DNA of 5,071 bases, taken from NCBI GenBank assembly GCA_013619035.1, contig JABXKX010000589.1, forward strand, positions 1 to 5,071, given 5' to 3'. Made by a program: the position numbers and the translations under genes. Position 1 is the stretch's first letter. Each line of letters begins with the position of its first letter. The notes beneath the pieces were generated by a model that saw nothing but the letters and a program-made list of their open reading frames with translations, was not told the DNA's origin and did no database searches. Positions 1 through 5,071 of the stretch are shown in pieces. The DNA comes from Peptostreptococcaceae bacterium. Its GTDB lineage: Bacteria > Bacillota_A > Clostridia > Peptostreptococcales > Acidaminobacteraceae.

Positions 1-2
1 GC

Positions 3-290
3 TATAATGTGGAATACAGCAGTCTAAAATTTGCTCTATTTTTTCTTGCTGAATATATACACATGTTTATTTTGGGCGCACTCACAACAACACTCTTCCT
101 TGGCGGCTGGCACGGACCGGAACTGCCACTGATCGGACAGGGTCTTTCAGGCCTGTTCTATTTCTTTTTGAAAACTTTTTTCATAATTTTCCTTTGCTAC
201 ATTATAACTATTTTCCCAATCAGAAAGCTCATTTTTAGAAATGCCTCCACTTTCATAAATAATCGTTTGATTATCAAGATTTTCTTTTGA
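3..290 (+). CDS. nuoH: NADH-quinone oxidoreductase subunit H (NuoH), internal/C-terminal fragment, open at left edge and broken at right
   Basis: NuoH is a membrane subunit of respiratory complex I that forms part of the quinone chamber and joins the peripheral and membrane arms. The frame is open from the window edge. The stretch [15 protein letters not shown] followed by [10 protein letters not shown] matches the well-known conserved late segment of NuoH, around residues 240-290 of a protein of roughly 330-350 residues. A hydrophobic run (FYFFLKTFF) then fits the last membrane helix. After about position 170-190 the translation loses NuoH character: the conserved RATLPR-type segment that should follow is absent, and the frame runs to a stop at 288-290 through DNA that is adaptor-gene coding on the other strand. 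Only about 3-180 is therefore real NuoH sequence. The GTG at 9 is an internal valine codon, not a start. Its G/C content is much higher than the rest of the window, which points to a different source genome. The family call is confident; the 3' limit is not. Confidence 0.85.
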   Translation, partial: YNVEYSSLKFALFFLAEYIHMFILGALTTTLFLGGWHGPELPLIGQGLSGLFYFFLKTFFIIFLCYIITIFPIRKLIFRNASTFINNRLIIKIFF

Positions 291-740
291 TTGGTTCAAT
301 TCTCTAACAAATCGATCTAAGGATTCACTCTTTAATCCAAGAAGTGCATTATTTCTTGAAATTTGTACCCTATTTAGTGCAAGATCTAATTTATCGAGTT
401 CTACATTCAGATTCTTTATTTGCATCTCTAAAGGCGTTGTATCAAGAACCATGAGTACTTCACCTTTGGAAACTTCTTCGTACTTTTCAGTCTTAATCTC
501 TAGAATTCTAACCGAGATATCATAATACAATTCAAATTTCCTCTTATGCAAAACTTGACCTTCACTTCTCATAACTTTCAAAAGACTTCCTGAATCTACT
601 TTCTCTACAGTAACTCTAGGTAAAGTCCACGCAAGAAATGACTTAGAAAAAAAAGAGAAAACAAGTATAAATATTATAAATACTTTAAAAATAGTTTTAG
701 CTCTATTTTTTCCAATTTTCGTATAATCATTGTTTTTCAT
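147..740 (-). CDS. HlyD/RND-type membrane-fusion (periplasmic adaptor) protein, C-terminally truncated at the junction
   Basis: Proteins of this family bridge an inner-membrane transporter to the outside; in Gram-positives they accompany MacB-like or peptide/lipid export ABC transporters. The encoded 197 residues hold a basic N-terminus, one membrane helix (about 17-37), the first half of a lipoyl-like barrel-sandwich domain ([18 protein letters not shown], about 90-107), then a long charged coiled coil. The segment [17 protein letters not shown] (about 163-179) is the usual hairpin turn between the two helices. The returning helix, second lipoyl half, beta barrel and membrane-proximal domain are missing; full members have about 350-450 residues. 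The TGA at 147-149 lies in NuoH-derived DNA, so it is not the true end. An ATG at 749 overlaps the stop of the upstream permease, but the ATG at 740 is preferred because AAAGGG (750-755) lies 9 bases upstream of it, while it directly abuts the ATG at 749. Last gene of the operon visible here; its export partner may lie beyond the break. Confidence 0.8.
   Translation of the reverse strand: MKNNDYTKIGKNRAKTIFKVFIIFILVFSFFSKSFLAWTLPRVTVEKVDSGSLLKVMRSEGQVLHKRKFELYYDISVRILEIKTEKYEEVSKGEVLMVLDTTPLEMQIKNLNVELDKLDLALNRVQISRNNALLGLKSESLDRFVRELNQSKENLDNQTIIYESGGISKNELSDWENSYNVAKENYEKSFQKEIEQA
150..195. other. Chimeric junction between nuoH fragment and truncated HlyD-type gene
   Basis: Two unrelated gene fragments on opposite strands meet here and both are cut. 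Left of about 160 the plus strand encodes NuoH; right of about 190 the minus strand encodes the coiled-coil part of an HlyD-type protein. Between them the AT-rich run tatttctttttgaaaac can be read plausibly in both frames, as a NuoH helix or as a lysine/glutamate-rich coiled coil, so the exact breakpoint cannot be placed and may lie in microhomology. G/C is 54 of 100 for 61-160 and 26 of 100 for 161-260. An assembly or amplification chimera is the simplest reading; a genuine genomic rearrangement is possible. Confidence 0.75.
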
Positions 741-745
741 AATTA

Positions 746-1615
746 TCATCCCTTTGTCGTTGTATTAGAAACACCTTCTACTAAATAATTCTCACCATAT
801 AAAAACATAATTATCAGTGGCAATAGGTATAGAAATCCTGCTGTAAATAAAACGCCTATCTCTGTCTCTCTAACACTAGAAAGATAAATTGATAATGGAT
901 GTTTGCTTATATCATCTAAAAATATGAGAGGTTGCTCTACCATGTTCCAATTATCGATAAAGCCGAGAATTGCAAGAGAAGCAATCCCACCCTTTGTTAT
1001 TGGAAAAACGATTTTAAAGAATATGGTAAAAAGGTTAGCCCCATCAATTTTCGCTGATTCGATATAATCGTTTGGTATCGATAGCATAAATTGCCTGAGT
1101 AAAAATACACCAAAGGCGCTGAATATACCCGGTAGTATAATAGCAGCTCTTGTGTCCAGAAGATTTAGCCAGTTCAAAGTAAAATAATTTGGAACCAATG
1201 TGACTTGAAAAGGCATCATCATAATGATTATGTATAAAAAGAAAATAACTTCTCTGCCTCTAAACTGTACTTTGGCAAAAACAAAAGCAGCCATCGAGGA
1301 TATCAACACTTGACCCAATACAATTGGCACTACAAGAAATACAGAATTCCAAAACATTTTAAGAAATTGCTGTGTTTCTATCAGAACCTCATTATAATTT
1401 GACAGAGTAATTTTATTGGGAACGAATCTTAAAAAGAAGTACCCTATCATCTCTGGTACTGAATTATCTGTTTCAGAAAACTCATAATATTTTTCAGTAA
1501 TTTCATCACTTTCCATGAATGAGCCGGTCATGGTTAGAATCAATGGTGAAATGAACACAAACGCTATCATCATAAGGATAACCGCTAATAAATATTTCTT
1601 TTTTTTATTGTTCAT
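746..1615 (-). CDS. Carbohydrate-type ABC transporter permease, MalG/LacG-like (CUT1)
   Basis: This is the second membrane-spanning subunit of a binding-protein-dependent importer, expected to pair with the permease encoded just upstream. The 289 residues give about six membrane helices (roughly 8-29, 91-114, 122-141, 157-173, 209-223, 254-274). The cytoplasmic EAA loop reads ESAKIDGANLF, continues to IVFP (E186, G192, P205), and is where the ATPase docks. The short exposed segment after helix 1, ending VPNKITLSNY before FWNS, and the tail YLVEGVSNTTTKG are typical of the MalG side of the family. Length is normal. The substrate cannot be deduced; sugars or oligosaccharides are usual, but polar compounds such as glycerol phosphates are also known for the class. 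An ATG at 1624 overlaps the stop of the upstream gene (ATGA), but GGAGA (1625-1629) directly abuts it and is 9 bases from the in-frame ATG at 1615, so 1615 is preferred. Translation is probably coupled to the upstream permease. No ATPase gene is adjacent. Confidence 0.9.
   Translation of the reverse strand: MNNKKKKYLLAVILMMIAFVFISPLILTMTGSFMESDEITEKYYEFSETDNSVPEMIGYFFLRFVPNKITLSNYNEVLIETQQFLKMFWNSVFLVVPIVLGQVLISSMAAFVFAKVQFRGREVIFFLYIIIMMMPFQVTLVPNYFTLNWLNLLDTRAAIILPGIFSAFGVFLLRQFMLSIPNDYIESAKIDGANLFTIFFKIVFPITKGGIASLAILGFIDNWNMVEQPLIFLDDISKHPLSIYLSSVRETEIGVLFTAGFLYLLPLIIMFLYGENYLVEGVSNTTTKG
750..755 (-). promoter_or_regulatory. Ribosome binding site deciding the start of the HlyD-type gene
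   Basis: AAAGGG on the minus strand directly abuts the ATG at 749, which overlaps the permease stop, and lies 9 bases from the in-frame ATG at 740. The layout copies that at 1615-1629, and the second ATG is preferred for the same reason. Confidence 0.6.
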
Positions 1616-1620
1616 TTTTA

Positions 1621-2493
1621 TCATTCTCCAATAGCTTTGCTGATTTTCTTTTGGACTTTAAACATAATAAAAACTATTAAGGTCACTACAATCATCATAA
1701 GAATTGCAGCTGAGACAAGTTTATAATAATCCAGTTTACTAAATTGATTGTTCATAAAGTGTTGGAGCATATAGACACTTTGATGTGGATATGCTCCTGC
1801 AAGTATATATACTTCTCTAAACACTTTAAATGAATTCATTATTGAAATCACAAATACAAAAAATGTAGTGGGCATTAAATAAATAAGTGTTATAAAACTG
1901 AATTGTTGAAATGAATTGGCGCCATCAATACTGGCTGCTTCATAGTATTCAATTGGAATATTCTGAAGTCCTGCCCAAAACAGAATTATATTGTATCCTA
2001 CATTTTTCCACACATATATAACAACTACTACAATCATTGTCTTATCAGAACTCAGCCAATTTGCTCCTTCAAATCCAATTCTGTTGGCTATGGCGTTAAT
2101 CAGTCCACTGCCATCAAATATCATTTCAAAAAAGATAATGATTGAGGCAACCGGTACAACAAGCGGTACTATAAATGCCGTTCTTAGTTGTCTTTTCATT
2201 GGTAAGTTCTTATTAAGCATAAGTGCTATAAACAGGGATATGCTCATAATAAGTATGACACTTATTATTGTAAATTTAGTGGTGTTGGCTGCTGCTAGTC
2301 TAAATGAACTGTTGGAGAATAGCTGAACATAATTTCCTACTCCAAATTTTTCTCCTGTAGACGTCAGTTGACTAAAAGAAAGTTTCAGCATCCATACAAA
2401 AGGCAACACAAAGAATACTCCCATTCCCAGTAAACTTGGAAGAATCAGAAAAAACGCTTCTTTTTTTTCTTTCGACTTTACATTAAGACTCAT
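1621..2493 (-). CDS. Carbohydrate-type ABC transporter permease, MalF/LacF/UgpA-like (CUT1)
   Basis: First membrane subunit of the importer. The 290 residues form about six helices (roughly 14-36, 72-93, 105-124, 153-174, 205-222, 262-280). The N-terminus, with ILPSLLGMGVFFVLPFVWML and then SFSQL, is characteristic of the MalF/UgpA group, and NIPIEYYEAASIDGANSFQ carries the EAA docking loop (E185, G191, I201). The loop is slightly degenerate: the usual I-x-L-P ending reads ITLI, with the proline four residues later (P208). The start is firm: GAGGTGA at 2497-2503 gives a 6-base gap from GAGG to the ATG at 2493. It lies 48 bases after the binding-protein gene, with no terminator-like structure between, and its stop overlaps a possible ATG of the next permease by ATGA. 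The substrate is unknown. Neighbours and order (binding protein, MalF-like, MalG-like) are classical for CUT1 importers. Confidence 0.91.
   Translation of the reverse strand: MSLNVKSKEKKEAFFLILPSLLGMGVFFVLPFVWMLKLSFSQLTSTGEKFGVGNYVQLFSNSSFRLAAANTTKFTIISVILIMSISLFIALMLNKNLPMKRQLRTAFIVPLVVPVASIIIFFEMIFDGSGLINAIANRIGFEGANWLSSDKTMIVVVVIYVWKNVGYNIILFWAGLQNIPIEYYEAASIDGANSFQQFSFITLIYLMPTTFFVFVISIMNSFKVFREVYILAGAYPHQSVYMLQHFMNNQFSKLDYYKLVSAAILMMIVVTLIVFIMFKVQKKISKAIGE
1625..1629 (-). promoter_or_regulatory. Ribosome binding site deciding the start of the MalG-like permease
   Basis: GGAGA lies inside the end of the upstream permease gene. It touches the overlapping ATG at 1624 with no spacer but is 9 bases from the in-frame ATG at 1615, so the latter is the more likely start. 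Initiation here is probably coupled to termination of the upstream gene. Confidence 0.65.
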
Positions 2494-2541
2494 TGCTCAC
2501 CTCGATTATTAAAAAGATTTTAACTTCTTCATTTCACAGAT

Positions 2542-4770
2542 TTACTCATTAAGATATAAAGTTACTTTATTTTGAATTGTATCAATTACATCTTCAAGAC
2601 TCTTCTCTCCATCAAGATAACTAAAGATCTCTTCTTTAATGGAGTCATATAAAATACTTTCCATTAACATCTTATTACCGATCAACTTATCTAATCCTTC
2701 TAAAACTGCAACTTCCTCATCTAGAATATATCTGGCATCAGGGAATGTAGGAAGAATTGCTTCAATTCGTGTATTATAAACATCCACCATGGTCGTTCTA
2801 TAGTCATTGTTTATACTAAAGCCATTTAATTCACTAATTTCCTGTCCTTTAGGTGAGATAAGAAACTTAATAAATTCCCAACTCTCAACAGGATATTTCG
2901 TACTAGAGTTAATGCCAACCTTTATAGCACCCATTCTTATACCATCGTCTCCTGGAGACTTCCATATTTCAAATGAATCTTCAAACAACTCAAATGGTGC
3001 ATTTAAAGCATAATTCGCTAAATAAAATGGAAATACAATGATATTGTTTCTGCCTTCTCCTTGACCTTGAAAAGTCGTATAAATATTAACCTCTTCATCA
3101 ATAAAATCCCCATCTTTTATTCTTTTAGTAACTTCAAGACTTCTCCTGAATTCTTCCGTATTAAAATGAGCTTCCTTATTTTCATAATCAATGTACTTAT
3201 CTAAATTAATAAGAAAAGTAGCCATAATGTCACCTTGGAAATTCAGATCGAAAACTTTTGCTTCTGATCCGCTATTTTCAACTATATCAAGGACAGTTTC
3301 AAAATCATCAAGGTTCCAACTTCTATCTACAGTTGCACCAAGTTCTTGCAGCAGTTTCTGGTTTATCACATTTGCATAGTAATAATATCTAACAGGAAAA
3401 ACATACAGTTCTCCATCAAGCCTTGAATTTTCAATGATGTTTGCGTTATAGTCAGTCATATCAAATTCTGGATCATTATTAATCATCTCATCTAAAGTAA
3501 GTAGATAACCTTTCTGAGAAAAAGTAACTTCTGGGAAATCAGACATGAAGATATCCGCACCATCACCCGTCATCATTTTGAGATTTAACTTTTCAATATA
3601 TTCTTTGCTATCAATCTTTCCAAACTCTACTATTTCAATTTTTATTCCAGGATTTTCTTTTTCAAATGCTGTGGCTGTTTTTCTATAAACACCATTAAAA
3701 TCAAGAAGTACTTGCATCGTTAACACTACAGAATCAACTTCATTTTCTCTAGCTTTTATGGTGGCTTCATCAGCATCTCCATAAAAAACGATTCTCATTT
3801 TGTCTGTTTTGTAATGCATTGCATATATATTACTATTTTCCGTTACAACAAAGCCAAACGAAAATTGAAACTCGCTTAACTGGTTCATATCCAGAGTTAT
3901 TGTCTCATTTTCCAGTTCTGAATCGTAACTGTATATCGATCCTTCACTTAGCTGATATATCATATCTGTAAAAGAATCATAGACCAAAGAGGACAGCCCA
4001 AGTTTATCTTCAAATTTTAATTCGACTATTGTTTCTCCAGTTTCTGGGTTTATTTTTGTAATGGCTGTGGTTGGAATATCAACATCTTCTATCATAGAAA
4101 GATAAAAAATATCTCCATCTTTATCTATTAGAAAATCCGAAGCACTTTGCTTATCGTAAATCATTTCAATTGCATAGTCCGCATTATATTTCTCAATGGC
4201 ACCATTTGATTTAAGAAGGTATAAATAATCATCATTATCATACAGCATTTTAACGATCATCTTGTCTTGAATGTCTTCAATTGTACCTTCAATAGTCATG
4301 GCAAAATCTTGCTTTTCCATTTTTCCAGTATCCAAATCCACCTTTAGAAGTTGGTAACTTGCATCTACAATCATTGATGATTCAATTGGTTTAATATCAA
4401 GTGTAAAGATATACATATTATCATTTTTATCTAAAGTAAAAATTACTCCACTGCCTTCAAAATCAATATCAATCGTTTTGATTAACTGACCGTCACTATC
4501 TAGTAAAAGATAACCCTTCTCACCTTTTAACTCATCTTCATGATAGACTATTACTTCACCTTTACTGTTAACGGTCATTGACTGAACAAATAAATCTGAA
4601 ATTTCATCAGCCATTTTTATCTCCATGTACTCTTTATCTTCAGTTGTAATAACAGCTTCACTGTTTTCATCTTCTTTTATATCTACTCCATCATCTTGCA
4701 TAACGACATATATTATGACTACAATTGCAATTAAAACCGCAATCACTATTAACATTTTACTAAGTTTCAT
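2542..4770 (-). CDS. Membrane-anchored extracellular solute-binding protein with N-terminal beta-propeller-like domain
   Basis: This 742-residue protein is expected to capture the substrate outside the cell and hand it to the two permeases. Three parts are visible. Residues 6-24 form one hydrophobic helix, followed by an acidic linker (about 25-57). Residues about 58-332 carry roughly six spaced motifs of the kind D-x-x-G/D-x-I/L-Y-x-L (near 69, 114, 178, 216, 267 and 310), suggesting a propeller of about six blades. Residues about 347-742 are a type 1 solute-binding domain: TAFEKENPGIKIEIVEF, GDGADIFMSD, then RLDGELYVFPVRYYYYANVI and, near the end, SWEFIKFLISPKGQEIS. Ordinary family members have about 400-550 residues, so the N-terminal domain is an addition. 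No lipobox cysteine follows the helix, so the protein is probably held by an uncleaved anchor. The start at 4770 is preferred over an in-frame ATG at 4815: GGAGGTG (4776-4782) is well placed, and the -10 box at 4818-4823 would put the transcript start past 4815. The substrate is not inferable. Confidence 0.88.
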   Translation of the reverse strand: MKLSKMLIVIAVLIAIVVIIYVVMQDDGVDIKEDENSEAVITTEDKEYMEIKMADEISDLFVQSMTVNSKGEVIVYHEDELKGEKGYLLLDSDGQLIKTIDIDFEGSGVIFTLDKNDNMYIFTLDIKPIESSMIVDASYQLLKVDLDTGKMEKQDFAMTIEGTIEDIQDKMIVKMLYDNDDYLYLLKSNGAIEKYNADYAIEMIYDKQSASDFLIDKDGDIFYLSMIEDVDIPTTAITKINPETGETIVELKFEDKLGLSSLVYDSFTDMIYQLSEGSIYSYDSELENETITLDMNQLSEFQFSFGFVVTENSNIYAMHYKTDKMRIVFYGDADEATIKARENEVDSVVLTMQVLLDFNGVYRKTATAFEKENPGIKIEIVEFGKIDSKEYIEKLNLKMMTGDGADIFMSDFPEVTFSQKGYLLTLDEMINNDPEFDMTDYNANIIENSRLDGELYVFPVRYYYYANVINQKLLQELGATVDRSWNLDDFETVLDIVENSGSEAKVFDLNFQGDIMATFLINLDKYIDYENKEAHFNTEEFRRSLEVTKRIKDGDFIDEEVNIYTTFQGQGEGRNNIIVFPFYLANYALNAPFELFEDSFEIWKSPGDDGIRMGAIKVGINSSTKYPVESWEFIKFLISPKGQEISELNGFSINNDYRTTMVDVYNTRIEAILPTFPDARYILDEEVAVLEGLDKLIGNKMLMESILYDSIKEEIFSYLDGEKSLEDVIDTIQNKVTLYLNE

Positions 4771-4775
4771 AGTTG

Positions 4776-4782
4776 CACCTCC
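4776..4782 (-). promoter_or_regulatory. Strong ribosome binding site deciding the start of the binding-protein gene
   Basis: On the minus strand GGAGGTG is followed, 7 bases after GGAGG, by the ATG at 4770. The competing ATG at 4815 has no such site. This sets the protein length at 742 residues and puts the membrane helix right at the N-terminus. Confidence 0.85.
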
Positions 4783-4817
4783 ATGATTGATTTCACTACT
4801 TGACTTACTTCTCATAG

Positions 4818-4846
4818 ATTATAATACCCTATTATTCAAACTAAAA
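4818..4846 (-). promoter_or_regulatory. Probable sigma-A-type promoter of the transporter operon, with weak -35
   Basis: A perfect TATAAT lies at 4818-4823 on the minus strand. With a 17-base spacer the -35 hexamer would be TTTTAG (4841-4846), a poor match; 16- or 18-base spacers are no better than three of six. Transcription would begin near 4811, giving a leader of about 40 bases before the ATG at 4770. A perfect -10 with a poor -35 is common in activator-dependent promoters. AT-rich DNA produces TATAAT by chance, so the call rests on position as much as on sequence. Confidence 0.5.
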
Positions 4847-4893
4847 ACTTTAATCGATACGCCAAAATCAACATATTTACGTATTTAACTCTA

Positions 4894-4977
4894 TTAAATA
4901 AAGCCTCTATAAAACAGAACATATAACAATAGGAATGACAAATTGATAAGTGTTTCTAGTGAAACATCATTATACAT
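4894..4977 (-). CDS. Possible 27-residue hydrophobic peptide (uncertain small ORF)
   Basis: An ATG at 4977 opens a frame ending TAA at 4894-4896. It begins MYNDVSLETLINLSFLL and continues with mostly hydrophobic residues, then an arginine and a short tail. A short polar start followed by a single hydrophobic stretch recalls small Firmicutes membrane peptides, including the holin-like type I toxins, but no diagnostic residue supports that family. GGAGG at 4990-4994 is upstream, with a 12-base gap that is longer than ideal. The same bases overlap a second copy of the GGTATTATAA element, so the GGAGG could instead be part of promoter DNA. AT-rich sequence readily yields hydrophobic frames this short. 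Chance ORF remains quite possible. Confidence 0.2.
   Translation of the reverse strand: MYNDVSLETLINLSFLLLYVLFYRGFI
4951..4966. repeat. Perfect 6-base inverted repeat, possible operator
   Basis: TGTTTCTAGTGAAACA has 6-base arms around a TAGT centre. It lies about 130 bases upstream of the -10 box at 4818-4823, so as an operator it would suit an activator or a looping repressor better than a simple blocking site. It lacks the central CG of LacI-family and catabolite-response sites. It also lies inside a possible small ORF, where it could simply be coding or an RNA hairpin. Confidence 0.35.
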
Positions 4978-5071
4978 GATCTTATAATACCTCCAGTTTG
5001 GCCTGACTTTAATTTCTAAATCACTGAGTATGCAAATATATATACACATTTCACTCTGTATTCATAAACAC

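Larger units (their letters stand above)
4771..5071. other. Intergenic region upstream of the operon
   Basis: This roughly 300-base AT-rich stretch holds the likely operon promoter, the 16-base palindrome, a doubtful 27-residue ORF, a 10-base direct repeat (GGTATTATAA on the minus strand, at 4819-4828 and 4982-4991) and an imperfect 14-base repeat (5018-5031 and 5048-5061). No larger gene, tRNA or rho-independent terminator could be recognised, and no gene from beyond the right edge enters it. Confidence 0.6.

Noticed and set aside
9..11. GTG at 9 as the start of a small membrane protein
   Set aside because: The preceding codons also fit NuoH (Y-N before V-E-Y-S-S), so this is an internal valine codon of a gene entering from the left edge.
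147..290. Genuine overlapping antisense genes at the left end
   Set aside because: Each reading resembles its family on only one side of about 160-190, which fits a join of two fragments better than a true overlap.
1991..2326. Plus-strand open frame of 111 residues
   Set aside because: It lies wholly inside the MalF-like permease gene on the opposite strand, has no ribosome binding site I can see, and its translation resembles no known family.
2494..2541. Possible terminator between the binding-protein and permease genes
   Set aside because: The only pairing seen is a four-base AAGA/TCTT stem before a short T run, too weak for a rho-independent terminator. The gap is normal for an operon.
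2807..3379. Two plus-strand open frames (2807-3013 and 3191-3379)
   Set aside because: Both are antisense to the well-supported solute-binding domain, and their translations show no domain features.
4771..4815. Longer N-terminus of the binding protein starting at 4815
   Set aside because: It would put 15 polar residues before the membrane helix and ignore the strong GGAGGTG at 4776-4782. The likely transcript start near 4811 also lies downstream of that ATG.
4771..5071. Catabolite-response element or riboswitch in the leader
   Set aside because: No sequence close to the TGWAARCGYTWWCA consensus was found, and the predicted leader of about 40 bases is too short for a known riboswitch.

Overview
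The window reads as low-GC Gram-positive DNA, most likely Clostridia or a related Firmicutes lineage. It is AT-rich throughout positions 161-5071, has strong GGAGG-type ribosome binding sites, uses TGA as a stop, and carries a CUT1-type sugar importer operon without its own ATPase. Genus cannot be assigned from the sequence.

Almost everything lies on the minus strand and reads from right to left as one operon. From the promoter side: a 5' intergenic region (4771-5071) with a perfect -10 box, a palindrome and a possible tiny ORF; a 742-residue extracellular solute-binding protein with an N-terminal membrane anchor and a propeller-like domain (2542-4770); two MalF/MalG-type permeases (1621-2493 and 746-1615); and the start of an HlyD-type membrane-fusion/adaptor protein (147-740). 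The last three genes sit end to end, with ATGA-type contacts at both junctions. The inferred working unit is an importer with a tethered binding protein and two permeases, probably energised by an ATPase encoded elsewhere. An envelope adaptor protein is co-transcribed with it, and its partner should lie beyond the break at the left end.

The left ~170 bases do not belong with the rest. They encode, on the plus strand, a C-terminal piece of NuoH (complex I subunit H). G/C falls from 54 of 100 bases (61-160) to 26 of 100 (161-260), just where NuoH stops making sense and where the adaptor gene is cut short on the opposite strand. Two unrelated genes broken at one point suggest a chimeric assembly or amplification join, or less likely a real rearrangement. 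The stop codons of both fragments are probably artificial.

The most notable biology is the binding protein fused to a propeller-like sensor or scaffold domain and anchored by a transmembrane helix instead of a lipobox, together with an HlyD-type adaptor translationally coupled to a sugar-type importer. No CRISPR array, tRNA, rRNA, insertion sequence or convincing terminator was seen.
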